A stretch of 46,214 nucleotides of DNA from Caulobacter ginsengisoli (GTDB lineage: Bacteria > Pseudomonadota > Alphaproteobacteria > Caulobacterales > Caulobacteraceae), in assembly GCF_030814835.1 (NCBI RefSeq), contig NZ_JAUSVS010000017.1:1-46214 (forward strand). Reading direction: 5' to 3'. Below, one piece after another: positions 1-8,306 of this stretch. A program made the translations under genes and the position numbers. The notes beneath the pieces are model-generated. The model was given only the letters and a program-made list of their open reading frames with translations. It made no database searches and had not been told where the DNA came from. Each line of letters opens with the position of its first letter. The stretch's first letter is position 1.

Positions 1-159
1 ACATCGCCTCCATCGACCTGCGAAGGTCTATGGATCAAACTCAACCTGTAACGGATGTCCCCGAACGTCTGTCACCCATCTCCCCGGTCTGAACACATCG
101 AGGAGGAGGGGTTCTCAAAGGCTTGACCCTTGCGCCGCCTCGCGCCACAGGCGGGGCTC
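1..159. other. Left-edge region upstream of purD, no assignable gene
   Basis: No coding sequence can be supported here. A short plus-strand frame ends at the TGA at 90-92, and a minus-strand ATG at 13-11 or 4-2 could begin a gene running off the left edge, but neither has enough sequence to judge. Bases 101-118 (a GAGGAGGAGGGG stretch followed by TTCTC) resemble the right end of the paired-hairpin element seen at 29838-29991 and may be a decayed remnant. Confidence 0.3.
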
Positions 160-1425
160 ATGAACATCCTGCTGGTGGGTTCGGGCGGCCGTGAGCACGC
201 CCTGGCCTGGAAGATCGCCCAGTCGCCACTGGCGACCCGGCTTGTGGCCGCGCCCGGCAACCCCGGGATCGCGGCCCTTTGCGAGGTGCGGCCGGTCAAG
301 GCCACCGATGTCGAGGGACTGGTGAAGCTGGCCGTCGAGATCGCCGCCGACCTGGTGGTGGTCGGGCCGGAATCGGCGCTGGAGGTCGGGCTGGCCGACG
401 CCCTGGCCGATGTGAGCATCCCTTGTTTCGGCCCGACCAAGGCCGCCGCCGAACTGGAAACCTCCAAGGCCTTTTCCAAGGGCTTCTTCGCCCGCCACGG
501 CCTGGCGACCGCCGCCTATGGGGTGTTCGAGGACACGGCCGCCGCCGGCGTCTTCCTCGACGCCATGCAGCCGCCCTACGTGATCAAGGCCGATGGCCTG
601 GCCGCCGGCAAGGGCGTGGTGATCGCCCAGAGCCGCGCCGAGGCCGACGCCGCCGTCGCCGACATGCTGGGCGGCCGGTTCGGGACGGCTGGCGCGCGGG
701 TGGTCATCGAGGAGTTCATGGTCGGCGAGGAGGCCTCGCTCTTCGCTCTCTGCGACGGCGAGACCGCCGTGCTGATCGGCTCGGGCCAGGACCATAAGCG
801 CGCCTACGACGGCGACCAGGGCCCCAACACCGGCGGCATGGGCAGCTACAGCCCCGCCCCCGTGCTGACCGACGCCTTGATCCGGCGGGCGTTCGAGGAC
901 CTGATCGTCCCGACCGCCCGGGGCCTGGCCGCCGAGGGCCGGCCCTTTCGGGGCGTCTTCTATGCCGGCCTGATGCTGACCGCCGAGGGCCCCAAGCTGG
1001 TCGAGTACAACGCCCGCTTCGGCGACCCGGAAACCCAGGTGCTGATGCTGCGGCTTCAGAGCGACCTGGTCCCCTACCTCCTCGCCGCCGCCACCGGCAG
1101 GCTGGCCGACCTGCCCGAACCGGTCTGGCGCGACGAGGCCGCCATCTGCGTGGTCATGGCCGCCGAGGGCTACCCCGACGCCCCGAAGTCCGGCGCGGCC
1201 ATCACCGGCGCCGACGCCGATTTCGGCGGCGAGGCCGTGGTCTTCCACGCCGGCACGATCCGCGACGAGGCCGGCGTGCTGCGCGCTTCCGGCGGCCGCG
1301 TCCTCAACGTTTGCGCCCTGGGCGCCACCCTCCACGAAGCCCGCGACATCGCCTATGCGGCGGTCGGGACGATCGATTTGCCGGGCGGGTTCTATCGGTC
1401 CGACATCGGCTGGCGGGCGCTGTAG
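160..1425 (+). CDS. purD: Phosphoribosylamine-glycine ligase (GAR synthetase)
   Basis: ATP-dependent joining of glycine to 5-phosphoribosylamine, the second step of de novo purine synthesis, in the cytosol. The 421-residue product is normal for PurD. It opens with the typical N-terminal domain MNILLVGSGGREHALAWK, has the ATP-grasp segments YVIKADGLAAGKGV and HKRAYDGDQGPNTGGMGSY, and the metal-binding end VEYNARFGDPETQ. The ATG at 160 is chosen because family members begin exactly at MNILLVG; a TTG at 130 would add ten residues that do not look like PurD. Downstream is a 243-base gap holding an inverted-repeat element, so it is probably transcribed alone. Identity is secure. Confidence 0.97.
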   Translation: MNILLVGSGGREHALAWKIAQSPLATRLVAAPGNPGIAALCEVRPVKATDVEGLVKLAVEIAADLVVVGPESALEVGLADALADVSIPCFGPTKAAAELETSKAFSKGFFARHGLATAAYGVFEDTAAAGVFLDAMQPPYVIKADGLAAGKGVVIAQSRAEADAAVADMLGGRFGTAGARVVIEEFMVGEEASLFALCDGETAVLIGSGQDHKRAYDGDQGPNTGGMGSYSPAPVLTDALIRRAFEDLIVPTARGLAAEGRPFRGVFYAGLMLTAEGPKLVEYNARFGDPETQVLMLRLQSDLVPYLLAAATGRLADLPEPVWRDEAAICVVMAAEGYPDAPKSGAAITGADADFGGEAVVFHAGTIRDEAGVLRASGGRVLNVCALGATLHEARDIAYAAVGTIDLPGGFYRSDIGWRAL

Positions 1426-1437
1426 GAAGAAGAAGGC

Positions 1438-1579
1438 TTCACCACGAACAACACGAACAACACGAACGGGCCTGCGCTGAGAGCGGATCATGGCCGGAGG
1501 CCCGTCTTTTCAACGACCCTTCGGGTCAGGGCTGGGCTGACGTCGTCGCGTTCGTGTTGTTCGTGTTGTTCGTGGTGAA
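1438..1579. repeat. Intergenic element with perfect 31-bp inverted arms
   Basis: Bases 1438-1468 and 1549-1579 are exact reverse complements (31 of 31), separated by 80 bases. Each arm is itself built of tandem copies of a CACGAACAA-like nonamer. The element sits between purD and the phosphotransferase gene, both on the plus strand. It could fold into a long stem in RNA and act as a terminator or processing site, or be a non-autonomous mobile repeat. Read as protein it gives His-Glu-Gln repeats, which are not real coding. Confidence 0.9.
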
Positions 1580-1668
1580 ATCTTACAGCCTCTCCGCTGA
1601 CCGGCGCTTTCCGGCTGTTCACCACCCCGCTACAGTCGATTCAAACAAGCGTAAGAGGGAAACGCCCC

Positions 1669-2757
1669 ATGGCCGAAGCCGCCCAGCCGACCGCGCAGGA
1701 ACTGAACTCCGGCGTCAAGGAGGTCGATGAGCGTCATCGTATCGACGAGGTCGCCCTGGCCAGATGGCTGGAGGCCAATGTCGAGGGCTACCGGGGGCCG
1801 CTGACCGTCCAGCAGTTCAAGGGCGGGCAGTCGAACCCGACCTACCAGCTGATCACCCCGACCAAGAAATACGTCCTGCGCCGCAAGCCGCCCGGCAAGC
1901 TGCTGCCCTCGGCCCATGCGGTGGACCGTGAGTTCAAGGTGATCTCGGCCCTGGGCACGACCGGCTTTCCGGTCGCCAAGGCCTATGCGCTCTGCGAGGA
2001 CGAGAGCGTCATCGGCACGATGTTCTACGTCATGGACATGGTCGAGGGCCGCATCCTCTGGGACGGGACCCTGCCGGACTATGAGCCGGCCCGCCGCCGG
2101 GCCATCTACCAGGCCCAGGTCGAGACCCTGGCCGCCCTGCACAACACCGACTACGCCGCCATCGGGCTGTCCGACTACGGCCGGCCGGGCAATTATTTCG
2201 CCCGCCAGATCGACCGCTGGTCCAAGCAGTACCGCGCCTCCGAGACCGCCAAGATCGAGGAGGTCGACAAGCTGATGGAATATCTGCCGGCCACCACCCC
2301 CAGCGACGACCAGACCTCGATCGTCCATGGCGACTATCGCCTCGACAACATGATCCTGCATCCGACCGAGGACCGGGTCGTGGCGGTGCTGGACTGGGAG
2401 CTGGGCACGCTGGGCAATCCGCTCGCCGACTTCACCTACATGCTGATCCAGTGGGTCATGCCGGCCGGCGAGCAGCGCGGGGGTCTCTCGGCTATTGAAG
2501 ACCTCCACGCCTACGGCATCCCGACCATGGAGGAATATGTCGCCGAATACTGCCGGCTGACCGGGCGGGACGGCATCCCGCACCTCGACTGGTATCTCAG
2601 CTACAACCTCTTCCGCCTGGCCGGCATCTGCCAGGGCATCGTCGGCCGGGTGCGGGACGGCACCGCCGCCTCCAGCCATGCCTCGGCCATGGAGGCCCGC
2701 GTGCCCCTGCTCGGCAAGGCCGCCTGGGCCTTCGCCCAGAAAGCAGGCGCGAAATGA
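1669..2757 (+). CDS. Phosphotransferase family protein (ACAD10/11-like APH fold)
   Basis: Kinase-fold protein of the aminoglycoside-phosphotransferase superfamily, of the branch related to the kinase domains of ACAD10/ACAD11, which phosphorylate 4-hydroxyacyl-CoAs for beta-oxidation. The 362 residues contain the nucleotide-loop region FKGGQSNPTYQL (50-61), the Brenner motif HGDYRLDN (220-227, catalytic D222, N227) and the metal-site LDWELGTLGNP (D242). The ATG at 1669 follows a GAGGGAAA ribosome site. Its stop overlaps the next start by four bases (ATGA), so it is co-translated with the amidohydrolase. The substrate is unknown; an acyl-CoA dehydrogenase gene lies far away at 30003. Antibiotic resistance is unlikely. 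Confidence 0.85.
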   Translation: MAEAAQPTAQELNSGVKEVDERHRIDEVALARWLEANVEGYRGPLTVQQFKGGQSNPTYQLITPTKKYVLRRKPPGKLLPSAHAVDREFKVISALGTTGFPVAKAYALCEDESVIGTMFYVMDMVEGRILWDGTLPDYEPARRRAIYQAQVETLAALHNTDYAAIGLSDYGRPGNYFARQIDRWSKQYRASETAKIEEVDKLMEYLPATTPSDDQTSIVHGDYRLDNMILHPTEDRVVAVLDWELGTLGNPLADFTYMLIQWVMPAGEQRGGLSAIEDLHAYGIPTMEEYVAEYCRLTGRDGIPHLDWYLSYNLFRLAGICQGIVGRVRDGTAASSHASAMEARVPLLGKAAWAFAQKAGAK

Positions 2758-4055
2758 TCCGCCGTCTCTTCCTCGCCGCCGCCGCGCTGGTTTTCGCCGC
2801 GGGCCTCGGCCCCAACGACCAGGCCGCGTCGGGCCTGCCGACCGTCATCTATGCCGGCAAGCTGCTGGCCGATCCGGCGACCGGCAAGGTGACCACTCAG
2901 CAGACCGTCACGGTCCGCGACGGCAAGATCGAGAAGATCGCCGACGGCTATGTCGCGCCCGAAGGCGCCGCCAACATCGTCGACCTGAAGGACAGCTTCG
3001 TACTGCCGGGCCTGATCGACTGCCATGTCCACCTGCTCAGCCAGTCGGGGCCGACCGGCAAGCTGGACGATGTCACCAAGACCTCCGCCGACCTGGTCGT
3101 CGACGGCTCGGTCTATGCGATGCGCACCCTCAAGGCCGGCTTCACCACCGTGGCCGACGTCGGCGACGACAACGAGGCCATCTTCGCGCTGCGCAACGGC
3201 GTCGCGGCGGGCAAGATCGCCGGACCGCGCATCCTGGCCTCCGGCTCCATCGTCACCCCCGAGGGCGGCCATGGCGATGTCCACGGCTACCGGCCCGACG
3301 TCATGGCCATCCTGGAAAGCCCCACCGCCTGCTCGGGCGCCGATACCTGCCGCCGGGTGGTCCGCCGGCAGATCCAGGCCGGCGCCGACCTGATCAAGAT
3401 CGTCGCCACCGGCGGGGTGCTGGACGACAGCGCCACCGGCGTCGACCAGCAGTTCACCGACGAGGAAATGGCCGCCATCGTCCAGACCGCCCACTCCATG
3501 GGCCGGATGGTCAAGGCCCACGCCCACGGGACCATCGGCATCAACGCCGCCCTGAAGGCCGGCGTCGATTCCATCGAGCACGGCACCTATCTCGACGACG
3601 AGTCGATCAAGCTGTTCAAGGCCAAGGGCGCCTGGCTGGTCCCGACCCTGATGGCCGGCGATTTCGTCGCCAAGGAAGCGGCCAAGCCCGACACCTGGAT
3701 GAGCCCCGCGATCAAGGCCAAGGCCCTGTCGGTGGGCCCCAACATGCTGGACATGGGCCGTAGAGCCCACGCCGCCGGCGTCAAGATGGCCTTCGGCACC
3801 GACAGCGGCGTCTCGCCCCACGGCGACAACGCCTATGAGTTCGTGCTGCTGGTCAAGGCGGGCTTCTCCACGATCGACGCCATCCGCATGGCCACGACCT
3901 GGGCGGCCGAGCATCTGCGGCTCTCGGGGGTGGTGGGTTCGCTGGCCCCGGGCAAGGCGGCGGATCTGATCGCGGTGAAAGGCGATCCGCTCAGCGACAT
4001 CAGCGAGCTGCGCAAGGTCAGCTTCGTGATGAAGGGCGGGGTCGTCTACAAATAG
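2754..4055 (+). CDS. Exported metal-dependent amidohydrolase (prolidase-like dipeptidase type)
   Basis: A 433-residue member of the amidohydrolase superfamily, closest in appearance to the imidazolonepropionase/'Xaa-Pro dipeptidase'-like group, several of which have been shown to cut Xaa-Arg/Lys or Xaa-hydrophobic dipeptides. Visible are a signal peptide (MIRRLFLAAAALVFAAG), the first metal motif HVH (91-93) in PGLIDCHVHLL, the probable carbamylated lysine in DLIKIVATGGV, the ligands in KAHAHG and IEHGTY, and the last Asp in FGTDSGVSPHG. All ligands are present, so it should be active in the periplasm. It is translationally coupled to the upstream phosphotransferase. The exact substrate cannot be told from sequence. 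Confidence 0.88.
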   Translation: MIRRLFLAAAALVFAAGLGPNDQAASGLPTVIYAGKLLADPATGKVTTQQTVTVRDGKIEKIADGYVAPEGAANIVDLKDSFVLPGLIDCHVHLLSQSGPTGKLDDVTKTSADLVVDGSVYAMRTLKAGFTTVADVGDDNEAIFALRNGVAAGKIAGPRILASGSIVTPEGGHGDVHGYRPDVMAILESPTACSGADTCRRVVRRQIQAGADLIKIVATGGVLDDSATGVDQQFTDEEMAAIVQTAHSMGRMVKAHAHGTIGINAALKAGVDSIEHGTYLDDESIKLFKAKGAWLVPTLMAGDFVAKEAAKPDTWMSPAIKAKALSVGPNMLDMGRRAHAAGVKMAFGTDSGVSPHGDNAYEFVLLVKAGFSTIDAIRMATTWAAEHLRLSGVVGSLAPGKAADLIAVKGDPLSDISELRKVSFVMKGGVVYK

Positions 4056-4066
4056 ATCAGGCAACT

Positions 4067-4090
4067 CTCCTCCTCGCTTGCGAGGAGGAG
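4067..4090. terminator. Perfect 11-bp hairpin after amidohydrolase gene
   Basis: CTCCTCCTCGC, a TT loop, then GCGAGGAGGAG form a perfect stem 11 bases after the amidohydrolase stop. It lies in the convergent gap between that gene and lpxK and could stop transcription in either direction, although no U-tract follows. The rest of the gap to 4213 is GC-rich with small hairpins (for example GCGCC-GAA-GGCGC) and no gene. Confidence 0.5.
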
Positions 4091-4213
4091 CGACAGGCAC
4101 GCGCCGAAGGCGCGGCGCCTGACGGAGGAGGAGCCTTGCGGCAGTTCCGCCCGCGCGAACGCAACGGATAAGCCGCGCTCTGGCCGCCTCACCCGCTCTT
4201 CGCGCTCACGCGC

Positions 4214-5218
4214 TCAGAGTCGACCTCTCCACACAGTGGAGAGGAGTTGTTGCAACGCGTCCTCGTCCTCGAACCGGGCCCGCACCGGCCAGGCGACGAT
4301 GCGGCCGCGCCAGTCGGCAGGCAGCCGCACCCAGTCCTTTTCGGTAGTGACCAGGCCCGCGCCCAGCGCCTCGGCCTGGGCGACCAGGGCCTGCAGGGTC
4401 GCCTCGTCGTATTCGTCGTGGTCGGGGAAGCTGACGAAGTCGGCCAGGTCGCAGCCGGCCGCCCTCAGGGCCCGCTCGACCTTCCAGGGCTTGCCGACCC
4501 CGGCGAAGCCCAGCTGGCGGCCGGCCGGCGGCGGCGCGGCGGGTTCCAGGCGGGCGATCAGCACCGGGGTCGATCCAAACAGGGCGAGCAGTTCGGGGTC
4601 CGGCCCCTCCAGGTCGGCCGGCAGCAGCAAGACGACCGCATCGGCGCGGGCCAATCCGACCTTCAGCGGCTCGCGCATCGGCCCGGCCGGGAACACCGCG
4701 CCATCGCCGAACGGCCACTCGTTGTTGCGCGTCTCGCCGTCGACCACGACCAGGGAGAGGGCCTTCTTCAGCGAGGGGTTCTGGTGGCCGTCATCCATGA
4801 CCACGATCCTGGCGCCGGCCCGCGCCGCCGCCCTCGCCCCGTCCGGCCGGTCGCGGGAGATCCAGAAGGTCGCCTCGCCGGCCAGCATCAAGGGCTCGTC
4901 GCCGACCTGGGCGGTGGTGTGGACGGCGGGATCGACCCGGAGCGGCCCGGGCTCGCTGCCGCCGTAACCGCGCGAAAGGCCGTGCGCGCCTGGTAGGCGT
5001 TTCAGCAGTTCGCGGACTACCGGCGTCTTGCCGGTTCCGCCCACCGTCAGGTTGCCCACGCAGATGACCGGGACGCCGGGGTCTTCCGGTGTGGTCCGGG
5101 CGATGCGGCCCGCGGTCACCGCCGCCCAGATCCAGGAGATGGGCGTCAATACGAACCGCGCCACGCCGCCCGGCGCGCGGTCCCGCACATACCACCAGCG
5201 CGGCGTCGCCAGCTTCAT
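4214..5218 (-). CDS. lpxK: Tetraacyldisaccharide 4'-kinase
   Basis: Phosphorylates the 4' position of the lipid A disaccharide using ATP, at the inner face of the cytoplasmic membrane. The 334-residue protein has an N-terminal hydrophobic helix (about 20-36), the P-loop VGNLTVGGTGKTP (54-66), and the conserved MDDGHQNPSL segment (141-150). The ATG at 5218 overlaps the waaA stop by four bases (ATGA), so it is the last gene of a tightly coupled waaA-lpxK pair. The last codons overlap a perfect hairpin (4224-4244), suggesting that the C-terminus was reshaped by an intergenic repeat. Caulobacter lipid A is reported to lack the usual phosphates, so the presence of lpxK implies later processing. 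Confidence 0.96.
   Translation of the reverse strand: MKLATPRWWYVRDRAPGGVARFVLTPISWIWAAVTAGRIARTTPEDPGVPVICVGNLTVGGTGKTPVVRELLKRLPGAHGLSRGYGGSEPGPLRVDPAVHTTAQVGDEPLMLAGEATFWISRDRPDGARAAARAGARIVVMDDGHQNPSLKKALSLVVVDGETRNNEWPFGDGAVFPAGPMREPLKVGLARADAVVLLLPADLEGPDPELLALFGSTPVLIARLEPAAPPPAGRQLGFAGVGKPWKVERALRAAGCDLADFVSFPDHDEYDEATLQALVAQAEALGAGLVTTEKDWVRLPADWRGRIVAWPVRARFEDEDALQQLLSTVWRGRL
4224..4244. repeat. Perfect hairpin inside the end of lpxK
   Basis: CCTCTCCAC, loop ACA, GTGGAGAGG: nine paired bases with a three-base loop, lying within the last ten codons of lpxK. It faces the 4067-4090 hairpin across the convergent gap and may serve as its 3' stem-loop. Confidence 0.6.
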
Positions 5219-6459
5219 GGGAGCAACGGTTCCAGTTGGGCCCAGACGCGGTCCAGCACGCCGTCCTCGACCTGCGCCGCCGCCAGGGCGCAGCGGCCCA
5301 TCAGCAGGCGCGCCTCGTCATTGTCGAGCAGGCGGTCGATGGCGGCGATCAGGTCCTCCTCGGTCTCGCAGCGCACCCCGCCGGCGCCCAGGGTCATGTA
5401 GACATCGGTCCAGTTGAAGACGTAGTCGCCATAGATCACCGGCCGGCCTTGCCGGGCCGGCTCCAGCGGGTTGTGGCCGCCGATATCGGGATAGAACCCG
5501 CCGCCCATCACCACCAGGTCGGCGAGGGCGAAGAACAGGCCCAGCTCGCCCAGGGTGTCGGCCAGATAGATCTCGGTTTCCGGGGTCAGGGGCTCGCCCG
5601 CCGAGCGCTGCGCCAGCCGCCGCCCGCTCGCCCGCAGGGTCTCGGCCAGGGCCGGGCCGCGCACCGGATGGCGGGGCACGATGACCAGCAGCGGCTCGCG
5701 CCCGCCGACCTCCACCGCGGAATTGATCAGCAGCTCCTCATGCGGATGGGTGCTGGCGGCCAGCACCACCTTGCGGTCTCCCGCCGCCGCCTTGAGCGCC
5801 GCCAGTTCGGCCTCGTCATAGGCCAGGGCCGCGCCGGTCAGCTTGAGGTTGGCGTAGCCGTCGACCCGGCCGCCGATGGCCTTCAGCCGCCCGGCCGACA
5901 GGCTGTCCTGCGGCAGGATCAGGTCGAAGGCGCCCAGCAGCCGGCGGGCCAGGCCCCCGAACCGCTTCCAGCCCCGGGCGCTGTGCTCGGTGATCCGGGC
6001 CGAGACCAGGGCGAGTCTCGCGCCCCGCGCCTTGGCCCCCAGCAGCAGGTTGGGCCAAAGCTCGCTCTCGACGAACACCACCAGGTCCGGCCGCCAGTGG
6101 TCCAGGAAGCGGCCGGCCGCCCCGGGGGTGTCGACCGGCAGATACTGGTGGATGGCGCCCTTGGGCAGGCGCTCGGCCAGCAGGGCGGCCGAGGTGGCGG
6201 TGCCCGAGGTCACCAGCAGGGTTGCCTCCGGCCGCTCGGCTTTGAGCCGGCGGGCCAGGGGCAGCATGGAGAGGGTCTCGCCGACGCTGGCCCCGTGCAG
6301 CCAGATCAGCGTCCCGTCCGGACGGGCGACGGAGGCCCGGCCCAGCCGTTCGCCCAGCCGCGCGGGGTCTTCCTTGCCCTTGCGGGCGCGGCTGGCCAGC
6401 AGCGCCGGAATGAAGGGCGCGATGGCCCCGGTGGCCAGCCGATAGAGGATGGGGTTCAA
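5215..6459 (-). CDS. waaA: 3-deoxy-D-manno-octulosonic acid (Kdo) transferase
   Basis: Transfers Kdo from CMP-Kdo to the lipid A precursor on the inner membrane. The 414-residue protein has an N-terminal membrane anchor (LATGAIAPFIPALLA), the acceptor-side GERLG (36-40) and WLHGASVGE (53-61), ESELWPN (131-137), and the CMP-Kdo-site motif GGHNPLEPA (327-335). The start is a TTG at 6459: it gives the family-like N-terminus (M)NPILYRLATG, and no in-frame ATG or GTG fits. The TTG overlaps the TGA of the CDF gene (TTGA), so translation is probably coupled to it; the ribosome site is weak. The stop overlaps lpxK. Identity is firm, the start fairly firm. Confidence 0.95.
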   Translation of the reverse strand: MNPILYRLATGAIAPFIPALLASRARKGKEDPARLGERLGRASVARPDGTLIWLHGASVGETLSMLPLARRLKAERPEATLLVTSGTATSAALLAERLPKGAIHQYLPVDTPGAAGRFLDHWRPDLVVFVESELWPNLLLGAKARGARLALVSARITEHSARGWKRFGGLARRLLGAFDLILPQDSLSAGRLKAIGGRVDGYANLKLTGAALAYDEAELAALKAAAGDRKVVLAASTHPHEELLINSAVEVGGREPLLVIVPRHPVRGPALAETLRASGRRLAQRSAGEPLTPETEIYLADTLGELGLFFALADLVVMGGGFYPDIGGHNPLEPARQGRPVIYGDYVFNWTDVYMTLGAGGVRCETEEDLIAAIDRLLDNDEARLLMGRCALAAAQVEDGVLDRVWAQLEPLLP

Positions 6460-7400
6460 ACCACGTTCGCCGGCGCCAGGCGGCAGGCATGCTCGCCGCC
6501 GACGGTCTCGACCTGCAGGGTGGCGTGGTGGATGCCGAACCGCTCGGAGAGCCCTGCGCAGGCCTCGTGCAGGAAGCCGTCGCCGCCGGCGTTGTCGGGC
6601 CGGATGACATGGGCGGTCAGGGCGGTCTCGGTGGTGCTCATCGCCCAGATATGCAGGTCGTGAACCTCGGTCACCCCCGGCCGCTCGGCCAGCCAGGCCT
6701 GCACCGCCTTGGGATCGATGCCGCGCGGCACCGCGTCGAGGGCCAGGTCCAGGCTGTCGCGCAGCAGGCCCCAGGTTCCGGCGACGATGACGCCGGCGAT
6801 GACCAGGCCGACGGCCGGGTCGATCCACTGCCAGCCGGTCCGCCAGACGATCAGCGCCGCCACGACCACCCCGGCCGACACCGCCGCATCGGCGGCCATG
6901 TGCAGGAAGGCGCCCTTGACGTTGAGGTCCTCGTGGCCGCGCATGAACATCAGGGCGGTGGCGGTGTTGATGACCACCCCGGCGGCGGCCACCAGCATGA
7001 CCGGGCCCGGCTGGATGGCCTCGGGATTGACGAAGCGGTGGACCGCCTCCAGCACGATGCCGCCCACGGCGAACAACAGGAAGCCGGCATTGGCCAGCGA
7101 GGCCAGGATGGTGCCCTTGCGCAGGCCGTAGGTCCGCCGCCCGCCCGGCGCCCGCCTGGCCAGGCTCGCCGCGCCCCAGGCCAGCAGCAGCCCCAGCACG
7201 TCCGACAGATTGTGGCCGGCGTCGGCCAGCAGGGCCAGGGAGTGGGTGAAGAGGCCGGCGGCGACCTCGGCGGCCACGAAGGCGATGTTTAGCCCGGCCC
7301 CGATGGCGAAGGCGCGGCCGAAATCCTTGGGCGCGTGGCTGTGGCCGCCATGGCCATGTCCATGATCGTGGTGGTGATGATCGTGATGGTCGTGCGCCAT
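6456..7400 (-). CDS. Cation diffusion facilitator (Zn/Co/Cd efflux, CzcD/ZitB type)
   Basis: Proton-coupled exporter of divalent metals such as zinc from the cytoplasm. The 314-residue protein has a strongly His-rich N-terminus (His-Asp repeats, residues 3-22), about six membrane helices, the helix-2 metal motif LLADAGHNLSD (D60, H63, D67), the helix-5 motif HMAADAAVS, and a C-terminal cytosolic domain with DLHIWAMSTTETALTAHV. It starts at ATG 7400, 14 bases after the DUF374 gene stop, and its end overlaps waaA. Its position inside a lipid A operon is unusual; a link between metal balance and LPS is possible but only inferred. Confidence 0.93.
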   Translation of the reverse strand: MAHDHHDHHHHDHGHGHGGHSHAPKDFGRAFAIGAGLNIAFVAAEVAAGLFTHSLALLADAGHNLSDVLGLLLAWGAASLARRAPGGRRTYGLRKGTILASLANAGFLLFAVGGIVLEAVHRFVNPEAIQPGPVMLVAAAGVVINTATALMFMRGHEDLNVKGAFLHMAADAAVSAGVVVAALIVWRTGWQWIDPAVGLVIAGVIVAGTWGLLRDSLDLALDAVPRGIDPKAVQAWLAERPGVTEVHDLHIWAMSTTETALTAHVIRPDNAGGDGFLHEACAGLSERFGIHHATLQVETVGGEHACRLAPANVV

Positions 7401-7414
7401 GGGCCCCTAGACTC

Positions 7415-8119
7415 TCACTCGGCGCCGGCGCCGTCCAGCATGGCCTCGGCCCGCCGGGTCACAGCGCTCAGCCGCGCGGCCCACGCCTTGGAAAGCGCCT
7501 CCAGGTCATCGTCGCGGGTGGCGGTCAGCGGCCCGTCCCAGGCGATGGCGCCCCGGGTGAAGGGCAGGGGGATGACCGTGCGGTCCCAGCTGCCGATGCG
7601 GATACAGGGCTTGCAGGCCATGCCGACCAGCATCACCGGCGCCCCGGTCATCCGGGCCAGCGAGGGGGTGCCGGGCTCCATGTTCTCGGCCGGGCCGCGC
7701 GGGCCGTCGGGGGTGATGGCCACGGCGCCGCCGCCGCGCACCCATTTGATCATCTCGCGGAAGGCCACCTCGCCCTGCTTGTTCTTGGAGAGGTCGGTCT
7801 TCTTCTGGGAGCTGCCGCGAATGGCCGGAAAGCCGATGCGATCGACCGTCTGGGCGATGAACTCCCCGTCGGCCGACAGCGAGATCAGGGCCCGCATCTC
7901 CTGGCGTTCGGGGCTCTGGGGCCAGGACATCGGGCTCAGGGGGATGCGGGCGTGCCAGAAGCAGAGGATGGCCCCGCCGCCGGCCTTCCAGACACTCTCG
8001 GGCTTTTCCTGCCCCTCGCGGGTCCAGGTCATGGTGGCGTAGCAGAACTTCAGCCAGGTGGAGAACAGCGTGGCCAGGAAACGCTGGAAGCCGCGCGAGC
8101 GATAGATTTGTTTCAGCAT
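7415..8119 (-). CDS. DUF374 lysophospholipid-acyltransferase-like protein
   Basis: A 234-residue protein with the DUF374 acyltransferase fold. LpxJ, the lipid A secondary acyltransferase of Campylobacterota, carries the same domain, and alphaproteobacterial members commonly sit next to waaA and lpxK. A role in lipid A acylation is therefore likely but not proven. Visible are an N-terminal hydrophobic segment, FWHARIPLSP with the probable catalytic H56, and the TPDGPRGP motif (136-143). The ATG at 8119 (MLKQIYRSRGFQRF) is chosen. An in-frame extension to 8200 is only translation of the intergenic repeat arm (MDGRDKPGHDG), a common annotation error in this group. The CDF gene follows after 14 bases. 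Confidence 0.87.
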   Translation of the reverse strand: MLKQIYRSRGFQRFLATLFSTWLKFCYATMTWTREGQEKPESVWKAGGGAILCFWHARIPLSPMSWPQSPERQEMRALISLSADGEFIAQTVDRIGFPAIRGSSQKKTDLSKNKQGEVAFREMIKWVRGGGAVAITPDGPRGPAENMEPGTPSLARMTGAPVMLVGMACKPCIRIGSWDRTVIPLPFTRGAIAWDGPLTATRDDDLEALSKAWAARLSAVTRRAEAMLDGAGAE

Positions 8120-8162
8120 GACGCGGCCATGCCTGAACTGCGTCGCCCAACAAACCCTAAAC

Positions 8163-8281
8163 CCGTCATGGCCGGGCTTGTCCCGGCCATCCATGAACAC
8201 AGGAAGGACCGGTCCAGGCTACGGCGCGAGGCTTGATACTCAGGCGCGTATGGATGGCCGGGACAAGCCCGGCCATGACGG
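8163..8281. repeat. Intergenic element with perfect 32-bp inverted arms
   Basis: Bases 8163-8194 and 8250-8281 are exact reverse complements (32 of 32) around a 55-base centre. Each arm is also a near-palindrome (GGCCGGG-CTTGT-CCCGGCC). The element fills the gap between msbA and the DUF374 gene. A diverged copy lies at 40630-40762. The arms translate to the MDGRDKPGHDG peptide seen as false N-termini in many alphaproteobacterial annotations. Confidence 0.92.
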
Positions 8282-8306
8282 AATGAAGGGGAGGGCCTTT
8301 TCATCC

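Noticed and set aside
115..1491. 458-codon minus-strand frame opposite purD
   Set aside because: Shadow of purD; no domain or plausible start.
1438..1579. Possible CRISPR from the tandem nonamers
   Set aside because: Units are 9 bases without spacers, form inverted arms, and no cas gene is near.
1438..1579. Possible LexA sites from GAAC and GTTC repeats
   Set aside because: Spacing is five bases, not seven, and it belongs to the repeat arms rather than a promoter.
1669..2757. Aminoglycoside resistance enzyme
   Set aside because: The sequence is of the ACAD10/11-like branch, and context is metabolic.
8120..8200. N-terminal extension of the DUF374 protein
   Set aside because: It translates the repeat arm (MDGRDKPGHDG), and the ATG at 8119 gives a normal start.
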